Shown here piece after piece: positions 43,432 through 51,447 of a DNA stretch of 64,000 nucleotides (position 1 is its first letter; every line of letters starts with the position of its first letter). The DNA comes from Streptomyces albus subsp. chlorinus (GTDB lineage Bacteria > Actinomycetota > Actinomycetes > Streptomycetales > Streptomycetaceae): assembly GCF_013302895.1 (NCBI RefSeq), contig NZ_VJOK01000001.1, positions 62,001 to 126,000 on the forward strand. The letters are read 5' to 3'. Under the pieces are notes generated by a model. It ran no database searches. It saw nothing but the letters and a program-made list of their open reading frames with translations, and had not been told where the DNA came from. The position numbers and the translations under genes are program-made.

Positions 43432-43881
43432 ATGGCAACGTCACACCTCGCGCCCCCGCACACGTCCGACCAGGCCGCGTGGAATCGTGTCCTCGCTCTG
43501 CACGCGCACGTGGAACGCGAACTGACGCTCGCACTGCACCACCGTCACGGCATCGGCCTGTCGGAATACCGCGCCTTGGAGCATCTCACCCAGTCCGACA
43601 CGAACGAACTGCGCATGCAGGATCTCGCCGACCGGGTCGGCCTGGGGCAGTCCTCGGTGACGCGCCTGGTAGGGCGCCTCGAAAAAGCCGGCTTCGCCTA
43701 CAAGGACCTGTGCCCGTCGGACAAGCGTGGCGTCTACGCGGTCATCACGGACGACGGCCGCCGACGCTACCAGGCCGCGCGCGCCACCTACTCCGAGGTC
43801 CTCTCGGCCGCACTCAACGCCTTCACCGCCGACCCCGAACTCGGACCCACCGTCCAGGCGCTGCGCGCCCCGCGGAGCTGA
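43432..43881 (+). CDS. MarR-family regulator next to SMR exporters
   Basis: This 149-residue protein probably starts at ATG 43432, with GGAG 11 nt upstream; an ATG at 43384 is also in frame. The fold reads WNRVLALHAHVERELTLALH, GIGLSEYRALEHL, LADRVGLGQSSVTRLVGRLE (recognition helix) and FAYKDLCPSDKRGVYAVIT (wing). A Cys in DLCPSDKR may respond to oxidants, but the position differs from OhrR. It is likely to repress the divergent paired SMR exporters and itself. Confidence 0.87.
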   Translation: MATSHLAPPHTSDQAAWNRVLALHAHVERELTLALHHRHGIGLSEYRALEHLTQSDTNELRMQDLADRVGLGQSSVTRLVGRLEKAGFAYKDLCPSDKRGVYAVITDDGRRRYQAARATYSEVLSAALNAFTADPELGPTVQALRAPRS

Positions 43882-44154
43882 GCCCGCCCCGCCTCACCCC
43901 TGCCTCCACCCTGCCCGGAGCCCAGCCCCGGCGACCCCGCCGCCCCGCGCCCCGAACCCTTGGAACGGCCGGGTACTTTCTGCTTGCGCGGACAACCACC
44001 GGCGAGCTGGGGCACATCTCTCTTCAGGGTATTACATGCATGTGCAACCATGTTAACCCCTGGAAGAGGGTGGCGCCCAAGGTGAGGCATGCACGAAGCC
44101 TTCGAGGCCGCCGACCTTCGACCCTGAGCAGCACAATGGCCGAACACTGCTTCG
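43882..44154. other. Intergenic, with an operator-like site
   Basis: No gene is recognised here. The MarR-type sequence at 44035-44049 lies inside, and it precedes the hydrolase remnant. Confidence 0.4.
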
Positions 44155-44280
44155 CCCGGCTCAAATCGGCGGCACCATCGGCCAGCGCTTCGCTCCCGCG
44201 CACCCCGAGCGAGTGCGGCGGCGGGTGATCATCGACTCGGTCAGCTACGACTCGTGGCCCTCCTCGACCTGGCGAAAGAC
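44155..44280 (+). pseudogene. Fragment of an alpha/beta hydrolase
   Basis: In one plus-strand frame the sequence reads IGGTIGQRFAPAHPERVRRR and VIIDSVSYDSWP. This corresponds to the strand-helix after the nucleophile elbow (S-L-G-G-x-I-A-Q-R-F-A-x-x-H-P-E-R-V-R-R-L-V-L-I-D-S-V). Nothing of the catalytic Ser, Asp or His remains; a second frame continues with LALLDLAKDRPALVEQHR. Confidence 0.5.
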
Positions 44281-44496
44281 AGGCCCGCGCTTGTCGAGCA
44301 GCACCGTGCCCAAACGCGAGGACAGTCTCCACGCTGCAGCGATACCCGCGAGGTATCGACGCTGCGGGACCGGTCATGGACAGCGGCGGGGCCCCACGGT
44401 GCACTTGTGAGCATGACCGAGGGCCTTCTCCAAAGGCTTCTCCGGCAAGTGACACCATCAAGGGCCCCGCGGAACCGGTGCCCGGGAACGGGAACG

Positions 44497-44856
44497 ATGA
44501 ACACCATCTACTGGATCGTCGCGGGACTGCTCGCCCTCTTCTACTACTACGCGGGCACGTTGAAGGTGATCCGCGGCCGCGATCAACTCCGCCCGATGAT
44601 GGCCTGGGTCGACCGCATACCCGTGCCTGCCCTGAGGGCGCTGGGGACGGTCGAAATACTCGGCGCCACCGGCCTGGTCCTGCCACCGCTGACCGGCATC
44701 GCGCCCTCGCTGGCGACAGCCGCCGCCATCGGCTTCGTCCTCCTCCAGACGGGGGCGATCGTCATGCATGTGACCGGCGAAGATCGCCGGATCGCACTCA
44801 ACATCGCCCTCCTCTCCACCGCGGCCGTGACCATCTGGTTGGCCACCAACCTGTGA
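44497..44856 (+). CDS. DoxX-family membrane protein
   Basis: This 119-residue protein starts at ATG 44497. It has four hydrophobic helices: IYWIVAGLLALFYYYAGTLK, VPALRALGTVEILGATGLVL, LATAAAIGFVLLQTGAIVMH and LNIALLSTAAVTIWLA. The A-G-x-x-K at the end of TM1 and the E-I-x-G-A-x-G-L-x-L in TM2 are typical DoxX-like features. Such proteins occur with thiol and oxidative-stress functions, though most have no proven role. No obvious operon partner is present. Confidence 0.85.
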   Translation: MNTIYWIVAGLLALFYYYAGTLKVIRGRDQLRPMMAWVDRIPVPALRALGTVEILGATGLVLPPLTGIAPSLATAAAIGFVLLQTGAIVMHVTGEDRRIALNIALLSTAAVTIWLATNL

Positions 44857-45059
44857 TGCGGGGGCAACTGGCAATGACGGCGTCGAGAAAGCGGCCGACG
44901 CCGACCGACCGCAGCACGGGGCCTCTGAACCGGAGCTTGTGGCTCGTGGAGAGCGTCCGCCAGCCGGAGCGCGCCCTGCTGCGGCTGGCGGACACCGGGA
45001 GAGCGTCACGGAAGTCGAGCCGCATCCGCTTCCCTCCTACGAAGCCACCGCCCCGTGGC

Positions 45060-45863
45060 TCATGCCAGCACCAACAGCACGGCCAGAGCGACGAGGAGGG
45101 AGTCGATCCGGTCGAGGATGCCGCCCGAACCGGGCAGCCACCGGCCGGCGTCCTTGGCGCGGGCGCCCCGCTTGACCATCGACTCCAGGAGGTCCCCCAA
45201 CGGGCCGCCGACCGCCACGGCCACCGCCGTCTGCCACGTCAGGGAGGACAGTACGGCCAGCGTGAGGAGACCGGCCGCGGCACCGGCCAGCGTGCCGCTC
45301 CACCGCTTGGCGGGCGACAGCGGGGAGAGCCGGGGGCCGCCGAGCCGGCGACCCGCCGCGTACGCGACGATGTCGGCGATCGACACGGCCACGAACAGCA
45401 CGAGGCCGAGGACGCCGGACGATACGAGGCCCGCAAGGGCACCCAGCCACACGAGCCCCAGCAGGCCCGCCCCCAAGCGGCGGAGTCCATGTTCCGTGTC
45501 GCCCGAGAGCAAAGGGACCCCGGCGAGCGCGAGCGCCCCGGCCGCCGCCACCCGGAGCACCTCATCGGGGGCCAGCCAGGCGGTGAGGACGAGTCCGACG
45601 ATCGCCGCGTCCAGCACCGCCCGGTCCACCGGGCCCAGTTGGAGCAGCCCACCGAACTCCGCCACCGCGACCACACCGACCACGGCCGCGAGCACCGCTA
45701 TCCCCGGCGGACCGAACCAGAACGCGGCGGTCACCAGGGGCACCCCGAGCGCCCACACGCACCAGCGGACCATGAGTTCACGGCGCCGGGTCGCCACCAC
45801 CGCGACGCCGCCGACCGCGAGTGCCCCACCGAGGTACGGCACGAGACCGGCGACTGTCGTCAC
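45060..45863 (-). CDS. CdsA-like phosphatidate cytidylyltransferase paralogue
   Basis: This 267-residue membrane protein starts at GTG 45863, overlapping the aminotransferase stop (GTGA). It has about seven to eight hydrophobic helices. The CDP-diglyceride synthase signature is near the C-terminus: ESMVKRGARAKDAGRWLPGSGGILDRIDSLL, here listed in three parts as SMVKRGARAKDAGRWLPG, then GSGGILDRID. The usual H of G-H-G-G is replaced by S. It also has the upstream SPAKRWSGTLAG. CdsA makes CDP-diacylglycerol from CTP and phosphatidate. Being coupled to an aminotransferase fusion, it may activate another phosphate or phosphonate compound. Confidence 0.8.
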   Translation of the reverse strand: MTTVAGLVPYLGGALAVGGVAVVATRRRELMVRWCVWALGVPLVTAAFWFGPPGIAVLAAVVGVVAVAEFGGLLQLGPVDRAVLDAAIVGLVLTAWLAPDEVLRVAAAGALALAGVPLLSGDTEHGLRRLGAGLLGLVWLGALAGLVSSGVLGLVLFVAVSIADIVAYAAGRRLGGPRLSPLSPAKRWSGTLAGAAAGLLTLAVLSSLTWQTAVAVAVGGPLGDLLESMVKRGARAKDAGRWLPGSGGILDRIDSLLVALAVLLVLA

Positions 45864-47623
45864 CGGAAGGCCCGTCCCGACGCGCCCGGGACCACTGCGG
45901 CCGGCGTGCGCAGCGCATCCAGTGCGCTCCGGCACGCCGCCACGATCCGCGCGTTGTCCGCCGTGTCGCGGACGGCGATACGGACGGTCCGCCCCTCGTA
46001 CGCCGGGGACATCGGCGACAGGTCGCGCAGGAACACGTCGTACCGCCGGCACTCGCGCACGAGCCGCGCCGCGCTCGGCCCGTCCGGCGGCAGGGTCACT
46101 GTGAGGAAGTTCGCCACCCCCTCGTCGACGGAGGAGAACCCGTCCAACTTCTCCAGTTCGTGCGCCAGTCCCCGGCGCAGCACCTGGGTGCGGGCCCAGC
46201 ATTCCGCGTAGTACGCGGGGTCGCGCAGTGCCGTGACGGCAGCCAGCTGGGCCGGCAGGCTCACGGGCCACGGCGGCGTCCAGCGTCGCAGTTCCCCGGC
46301 CGTCTCCGGATCGGCCACCAGGTACGCGGCCCGCATGCCCGACAGCCCGTACATTTTCGAGAGAGAGGTGCAGACCGCGACCCGGGCGTCGGCCGAGGCG
46401 AGTTCGGCAAGCGAGTCAGCCGGATCGGCGTATCCCAGGTACGCCTCGTCGATCCACCACCGGGTCTGCGCGGGCGAGCCTTCGATCACCGCGCGCAGCG
46501 CGTCGGCCGGGGCATGCCGGCCGGTCGGGTTGTTCGGGTTGACCACCACCACGAGGTCGTACCGTCCGTCGCAGGTCGCGGCGGCGAGCCGGGCCGGATC
46601 GAGCAGCCAGCCGTCTTCCCGGCGCAGTTGGAGCCGGTCGACCCGGCAGCCGATCACCCGCTCGGTGACATGCGCGTACTCCCCGTAGCCCGGGTCGAGC
46701 AGGAGCACGCGGCTACCCGGCGTCAGCCACCGGCCGAAAGCGCGGAAGATCAGATCGGACGAACCCGCCCCGACGACCAGCGACTCCACCGGCAGCCCGC
46801 GGGCCCTGGCAATCTCCGCGACCAGTCCCTCCGCGCCAGTCGGGGGCGAGGTCCGGGCCGCCCACCCCGGATCCTCCGAGAGGACCGCGCGGACCCCTGG
46901 CGACGGCGGGAACCAGGCGTCCAGCACATCCGCCGCGACCACCTCGTGACGGCGGGACAGGGTCCGGAAGTCGGTGCCGATCGCCGAGAAGAAGGCCCCG
47001 CCGTGCTCACAGCCGTCCGCACGCGGCGCGAAGGGCACGTCGAGCCGCCATTCGAGGCCCGTCCGCAGCCGCTCCAGGATCCGGCCGTGGCGCTCCGCGA
47101 CCGCCTTCGTCAGCTCGGCCACGGAACCGCTGAGAACCTCGAACGAGACCGCACCCGAGCGGACCGTGCGCCCCACAGGCCGCAGTCCGGCGGCGAGGTA
47201 CATGTCGAGCAGCTCCGTGCGGCCCATCGCCACCACCCGGCGGCCACCCCGCGCCGCGGCCCAGCGCAGCGCCGCGTACATGAGGAGTGGCGCCGCCGCG
47301 GTGGACCGCCACTGCTCCTCGACGGTCAGGACGCGGATCTCGAACGGCGCCTCCTCGTCCAGGACCGGCAGCTCCTCGCGCGTCAGGTACTTGTCGAGGG
47401 AGTAGCGGCCGACCCACGGCGGGGTGAGGCTGACGAAACCGATCCGCGTATCGCCGCGCGCGGCCACGAGGTAGACGTTCTCGCCGTCGAGTCCGTCACT
47501 CAGCCTGCCCGACGGATCCACCGGATGCTGGCCGAGCTCCTCCGCGTAGACGCGGTGGCGCAGTTCGTGGATCCAGTCGTGATCCTGAGGCGTGGCAGCG
47601 CGCAGCTGCAGGGCGTGGTCCAT
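45860..47623 (-). CDS. GNAT acetyltransferase-PLP aminotransferase fusion
   Basis: This 587-residue protein starts at ATG 47623. Residues 1-165 resemble a GNAT or autoinducer-synthase-like domain (VYAEELGQHPVDPSG, IRVLTVEEQWRSTAAAPLLM, RRVVAMGRTELLDMYLAAGL). Residues about 205-575 form a class I/II PLP aminotransferase, histidinol-phosphate/CobD-like: GAGSSDLIFRAF, VVVVNPNNPTGRHAP, WWIDEAYLGYAD, with the PLP Lys423 in CTSLSKMYGLSGMRA and the substrate Arg in VRIAVRD. The gene overlaps a CdsA-like gene downstream. The combined product could transfer an amino group and an acyl group within one pathway; the substrate is unknown. Confidence 0.8.
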   Translation of the reverse strand: MDHALQLRAATPQDHDWIHELRHRVYAEELGQHPVDPSGRLSDGLDGENVYLVAARGDTRIGFVSLTPPWVGRYSLDKYLTREELPVLDEEAPFEIRVLTVEEQWRSTAAAPLLMYAALRWAAARGGRRVVAMGRTELLDMYLAAGLRPVGRTVRSGAVSFEVLSGSVAELTKAVAERHGRILERLRTGLEWRLDVPFAPRADGCEHGGAFFSAIGTDFRTLSRRHEVVAADVLDAWFPPSPGVRAVLSEDPGWAARTSPPTGAEGLVAEIARARGLPVESLVVGAGSSDLIFRAFGRWLTPGSRVLLLDPGYGEYAHVTERVIGCRVDRLQLRREDGWLLDPARLAAATCDGRYDLVVVVNPNNPTGRHAPADALRAVIEGSPAQTRWWIDEAYLGYADPADSLAELASADARVAVCTSLSKMYGLSGMRAAYLVADPETAGELRRWTPPWPVSLPAQLAAVTALRDPAYYAECWARTQVLRRGLAHELEKLDGFSSVDEGVANFLTVTLPPDGPSAARLVRECRRYDVFLRDLSPMSPAYEGRTVRIAVRDTADNARIVAACRSALDALRTPAAVVPGASGRAFR

Positions 47624-47978
47624 GCGTATGTTCCCCTGAGACGGTCCGGCTTTCGCGGCCCAGCATGGACGAATCCGGCAGACGGCACCTGAGTACGCGT
47701 ACTCAGCCAGATGGAGAACCACCGGCGCCGGCCGCGCATCGGCACAGGCGCCGCCGAGGCGCTGAGATGCATCGCACCCGGCGCACCCGTGCAGACAGCG
47801 GATTTCGGGCGCGGGGGTGCAGGATGCAGGGGTGTTTTGTCCCTGTGCCCAGGGCGCCGGCTTCGGGCCGGCGGACAACAGAGGGCGGGGCTACCGTCGA
47901 CGGCCCGTCGGTGTTCGCTGTCCAGGCCGCCCATGACCGAGGACGGCCGGAGGCCCCATACTCATCTCGTTGCTGTGG
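47624..47978. other. Intergenic with an 18-bp perfect palindrome
   Basis: The single notable element is the palindrome at 47689-47706. Nothing coding is recognised in this 355-bp gap. Confidence 0.5.
47689..47706. promoter_or_regulatory. Perfect 18-bp palindrome CTGAGTACGCGTACTCAG
   Basis: The dyad lies 66 bp upstream of the fusion gene start on the minus strand. A related 14-bp palindrome, GAGTACCGGTACTC, occurs at 61580-61593, and in both places the bases after it are AGCC. The location suits an operator or promoter-linked site for the GNAT-aminotransferase/CdsA operon. Confidence 0.55.
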
Positions 47979-49064
47979 TCAGCCCGGCTCGAAGCCGGGG
48001 TAGAAGGCCGCGGCCGCGGTGGCGGTGTCGAGGTTGCGCGGGAAGAGCGCGGCTTCGTAGGCGCGGATGGCGGCGTCGATGTCCTCGGGGTGTTCGGCGA
48101 TGGCGTTGCCGAGTTGGCCGGCGTCGAAGAGGGCCCAGTTCGCTCCTTCGCCGTCCGGCGGTGCCAGGTGGGCGGCGTCCCCGATGAGCGTGACACCGGG
48201 TACATGCTCCCAGCGGTGTCCGATGGGCAGCCCGTACAAGGGGCGGAAAATGGGCGGGATGTCGGTGTCCGCGACCAGCGCGACGAGTTCCGGCGCCCAC
48301 CCCTCGAACATCGCCGCGATCGTGCGGGCGGCCGCAGGGCCGTCGTTGAAGTCGATGCCGTCGAACCAGTCGAGCGGCTGGTCGAACATGGCGTAAGAGT
48401 GCAGGGTGTCCGCGCGCTCGCGCTGCACGCCGAGGCCGATGCCGGTGGTTTCGTCGAAGGCGGTCATCGACCCGCCACCGACCAGCGCCAGGGTGGCAGG
48501 GTGCCGGGTGTTGCTCTCGTACAGGTACGTCTCGACCATCGAGCGTCCGGCGTAGCTGGGCGTGGCATCAGAGAGCAGCGGCCGGACCTTCGACCAGGCG
48601 CCGTCGGCACCGATGAGGACGTCGGTGACGATTGTGGATCCGTTGGCGAAGGTCACTTCGTGACGACCGTCGTCGAGGGTCCGGACCTTCTGAGTCTTGT
48701 GGCCCCAGACGACGCTGCCGGCGGGGAGGGAGTCCAGCAGCAACTGTCGGAGCTCGCCACGCTGCACCTCCGGACGGCCTCCGGCGGGATCGTCCGGCTG
48801 GTCCGCCAGGATGGTGCCGTCGGGTGCCACGTCGCGGGACGCCTGGCGGCCCTCGAGGATGAGGGACCGGAAGTCGTCCATCAGGCCGGCGGCACGGATC
48901 CCGTGCTGCCCGTTGTAGTCGTGGATATCGAGCATGCCGCCTTGGCCTCGGGCCTGCGCGGATGCTTCCGCTTCGTACACCGTGGACGGGATTCCGTGAA
49001 CCGCCAGGGTTCGCGCCAGTGTCAGCCCCGCAAGGCCGGCACCGATAATGGTGATCTGAGTCAT
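47979..49064 (-). CDS. TetX-like FAD-dependent monooxygenase
   Basis: This 361-residue protein starts at ATG 49064. FAD signatures are ITIIGAGLAGLTLARTLAVHG, VLIGADGAWSKVRPLLSD and VTLIGDAAHLAPPDGEGAN followed by WALFDAGQLG. Alignment by eye with 13169-14287 shows the same blocks at the same distances with roughly half the residues identical (for example RPEVQRGELR and LLSDA). It lies 83 bp downstream of a MarR gene on the same strand, so here the same enzyme type is under a different regulator class. The substrate is unknown. Confidence 0.87.
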   Translation of the reverse strand: MTQITIIGAGLAGLTLARTLAVHGIPSTVYEAEASAQARGQGGMLDIHDYNGQHGIRAAGLMDDFRSLILEGRQASRDVAPDGTILADQPDDPAGGRPEVQRGELRQLLLDSLPAGSVVWGHKTQKVRTLDDGRHEVTFANGSTIVTDVLIGADGAWSKVRPLLSDATPSYAGRSMVETYLYESNTRHPATLALVGGGSMTAFDETTGIGLGVQRERADTLHSYAMFDQPLDWFDGIDFNDGPAAARTIAAMFEGWAPELVALVADTDIPPIFRPLYGLPIGHRWEHVPGVTLIGDAAHLAPPDGEGANWALFDAGQLGNAIAEHPEDIDAAIRAYEAALFPRNLDTATAAAAFYPGFEPG

Positions 49065-49147
49065 GTATATGTTCCTTACTGCTGGTGGATGTTGGTGCCG
49101 CCCTGCCCCCGGAGGGCCAGGCCAGCACGCTGAGCGGCAGGGCCGGG

Positions 49148-49588
49148 TCAGGCGGAACCGGGTGGCTCGATCCGGGATGCGATCTGCTCCAGGAGGTCAC
49201 GCAGCCGCGCCTGCCCCGCGGCGCCCAGCGGCGCGAGGATCGACTCCTCGACACGATCCATGGCCTCTTCGAAGCCCTGGATCAGCTCGGAGCCCGCTGG
49301 GGTGACGCGCACCCGGCGGCTGCGCGTGTCGCCCTCCTGCGTCTCGCGTTCCACGAGTCCACGCCGTTCGAGCCCGGCCAGGAGCCGCGAGACGCTCGGC
49401 GCACTGGTGCGGGTGGCCCGCGCGACGTCACGCTGGATGGCATCCGGGTTCTTCGACAGGTACGCCAGTACGGCGCTCTGCTCGTGGGTGAGGCCGCGTT
49501 CCCGGATCCAGTCATCGGCGGTGCGTCGCTGCGCCCACACGACCCACCGCATCAACTCCAACGTGCTCTCCCGCTTCCGCTCCTTCAT
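49148..49588 (-). CDS. MarR-family regulator, upstream of the TetX-like gene
   Basis: This 146-residue protein starts at ATG 49588. The order is LELMRWVVWAQRRTADDWIRE, LTHEQSAVLAYLSKNPDAIQ, VARATRTSAPSVSRLLAGLE (recognition helix), ERETQEGDTRSRRVRVT (wing) and a C-terminal helix ILAPLGAAGQARLRDLLEQI. Direct GCTAAC repeats and a GTTAAC lie directly upstream. It probably autoregulates and cotranscribes the monooxygenase at 49064. Confidence 0.87.
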   Translation of the reverse strand: MKERKRESTLELMRWVVWAQRRTADDWIRERGLTHEQSAVLAYLSKNPDAIQRDVARATRTSAPSVSRLLAGLERRGLVERETQEGDTRSRRVRVTPAGSELIQGFEEAMDRVEESILAPLGAAGQARLRDLLEQIASRIEPPGSA

Positions 49589-49589
49589 G

Positions 49590-49618
49590 GTTAACAGGCT
49601 AACTGTTGCAGCGCTAAC
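49590..49618. promoter_or_regulatory. GTTAAC/GCTAAC repeats upstream of MarR
   Basis: GTTAAC (49590-49595, itself palindromic) is followed by two GCTAAC copies at 49598-49603 and 49613-49618, 15 bp apart. They start 2 nt upstream of the MarR ATG. An autoregulatory site is likely. Confidence 0.5.
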
Positions 49619-49849
49619 TATCAAGCCTGCCGGACTCGGCCCCCCATTCGGACAGACACGCTGCTCACGCCGAACCTCCGCATGCAGAAGAAACCGTTCG
49701 TGGTGGCTCCCCGCGATCAAGCGGACGCACCGGGTCGTGGTGCCGGCCGGGGAAAACCGGCTCAGAGTGACCGATGTCCGCGACCTGGGGTTGCCGCGTG
49801 GCCGCCCAAGAATGTCGCCACCGTTCTCGGACCCGGCCCCCGCAGCGGT

Positions 49850-50350
49850 GCTGGGCGTGACGGTGGGGTCGAGGCGGGTGGCGTGCCGGAGGAGGGCTTC
49901 GCGGATGTCGTCGCAGCCCCCTGGTGGGTCCGCAGTCGGCGGCAGCCGTACAGCCAGGTGATCGTGCGCTCGACCTGCCGCGGGAGATCCCGGAGCGCTG
50001 CTGTGCACCTGGCCTCGTTCGGCGGTGACCGTGGGATCCCGCGCTCCTGCACCGGGCGGTGGTGCGGGCCGAGGTCGTAGCCGCGGACAACGGGGAGTGT
50101 GTCTGGCCCGCGTCTGGAGCAGCCGGTGCCACCGGCCACGGCCGGGACCTTGTCCAGCGGCGACAGAAACTGTGTGACATAGCCGTGATTTCCGCCGGTG
50201 AGCGACACCGCCGAGCGGGATGCTCTGCGCGTCGGCGATGGCGTGGTCTCGCCGCGCCCTCCGTGGACGGTCACCCGGCCGGGGCCGCTTGGCGCGGTGC
50301 CGAGCTGCCCGCACGCGGGAGCGGTCGATCACCGCCCGTGACCGGTCCGG
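49850..50350 (-). pseudogene. Decayed IS5-type transposase
   Basis: The minus strand carries, in two frames, DRSRAVIDRSRVRAA (about 50345-50300), AVSLTGGNHGYVTQFLSPLD (about 50200-50140), KVPAVAGGTGCSRRGPDTLP, QERGIPRSPPN, QVERTITWLYGCRRLRTH (about 50000-49945) and DDIREALLRHATRLD (about 49900-49860). These follow the IS1373-like order (D-S-V-S-V-R-A ... GNRNDV-T-Q-L-x-P-L-L-D ... VERTISWL-x-x-F-RRLR-x-R ... F-L-x-L-A). The bases on both sides are unassigned. Confidence 0.65.
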
Positions 50351-50486
50351 CTTCCCGGCCGACCGTGGCGCACTCACCGACCGCGACTTCTTCGCCAGCG
50401 GCAGGCGTCGTTCGTCCCGCATACCGGTCTCGTTCCATGCGGCCAGGCCCCGCCGTCAGATCATGCCCGAGGCGAAAGCCACATGA

Positions 50487-51137
50487 TCAACGACTGCTGT
50501 CAGGAGCCTGAGCCGGGAGGGAGAAGCCCTCGGGCGGCGCGGCATCGCCCGCGAGATGGGGATGACAGCTCGCGCCATCTACAGCTACTTCCCCACCAGG
50601 GATGCCCTGATCACCGCGCTGATCAGCGGAATCGCCACTTCGCTCGCGGAGGCGGTGGAGGCTGCCGGCGACGCGGTGCCCGACACCGACCCGGGCGGCA
50701 GGCTGATGGCCTGGGGCAAGGCCCTGCGCGAATGGGCGCTGGCCCACCCGGAGAGGCTTCCGGCTCTTCAGCAGAAGGGTTACCGGTACGAGCGTGACAA
50801 GTTCCGAGCCGCGGAGCTGTCCGAGACGGCCTCGGAGAAGGTGAGCCCGCCAAGGGTGGCGCAGTGCCCCGTCCAGCTGGAGGCCGTCGTCGAGCGCGTC
50901 CATCCCTTCGGGGAGGAGGGCTCCGGCGTGGTGGCTGTCGAGACGCGCGTGATCCGGGTGCACGTCGAGGAGGCCCTGTTGGTGCCGGACAACCACCGCC
51001 ACATCGACGCCGACCGGTGGGACCCCCTGATCATGAAGTTCTGTGAGCTCTACGGCAACGGCCAGAACCTGCACCCCTCGGAACTGGCAACCGCCTGGGG
51101 GATCGTCGGCCCCACCGGTGCGGTCGCCGGCGGCTGA
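50487..51137 (+). pseudogene. Chimera: TetR N-terminal fragment joined to flavin reductase C-terminus
   Basis: The plus-strand frame is open from 50487 to the stop at 51137. Residues up to about 85 after ATG 50556 are TetR-like: GIAREMGMTARAIYSYFPTR plus DALITALISGIATSL and WALAHPERLPALQQKGYRYE. Then, without a break, the frame becomes the end of an FMN-binding flavin-reductase-like protein: SPPRVAQCPVQLEAVVERVH, VVAVETRVIRVHVEEALLVP and IDADRWDPLIMKFCELYGNG. The first HTH helix has no start codon upstream. A deletion apparently fused two neighbouring genes. A product of 193 residues from ATG 50556 may be made but is not expected to work as either. Confidence 0.65.
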
Positions 51138-51447
51138 CAGCTCCGTCCCGCCGACGAAGTGCCCGGCCGTGCGCGGCGTTTGGTGTCCAAAGGACCCTGT
51201 TCAAGACCGCGGCCGCACTGCGCCTCGTGGAGCGCCGCGGCGAGCAGCGCCCCCCACCTCGACGACCACCGCGTCCGCCTCCCGGAAAAACCTCCCGAAA
51301 CGGTGGCAGCCCTTCGAGCAGCCCGTCAGATGTGCGCGGACCAACGCAAGGGTGCGCGCCTGGCCCTCAAACAGCTCTCCAGATGTGAGTCCGGAGCCGG
51401 CCGGCCGGCTCCGCGGGCTCTCCGGGTCCGGTGCCGGGCACCGGAGG
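51138..51447. other. Intergenic, with terminator hairpins at its right end
   Basis: No gene is recognised here. The right end holds the hairpins at 51392-51413 and 51428-51444. Confidence 0.45.
51392..51444 (-). terminator. Two hairpins after the serine hydrolase gene
   Basis: CGGAGCCGGCCGGCCGGCTCCG (51392-51413) is a perfect 22-bp palindrome. CCGGTGCC-G-GGCACCGG (51428-51444) is an 8-bp stem only 3 nt from the end of the minus-strand gene. They are read as transcription terminators rather than operators because of their position. Confidence 0.6.

Noticed and set aside
45821..47692. 623-codon open frame on the plus strand
   Set aside because: It is antisense to the GNAT-aminotransferase gene and shows no domains.
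51392..51413. 22-bp perfect palindrome as an operator
   Set aside because: It lies downstream of a gene end, next to a second hairpin, and no gene starts near it, so terminator is the simpler reading.
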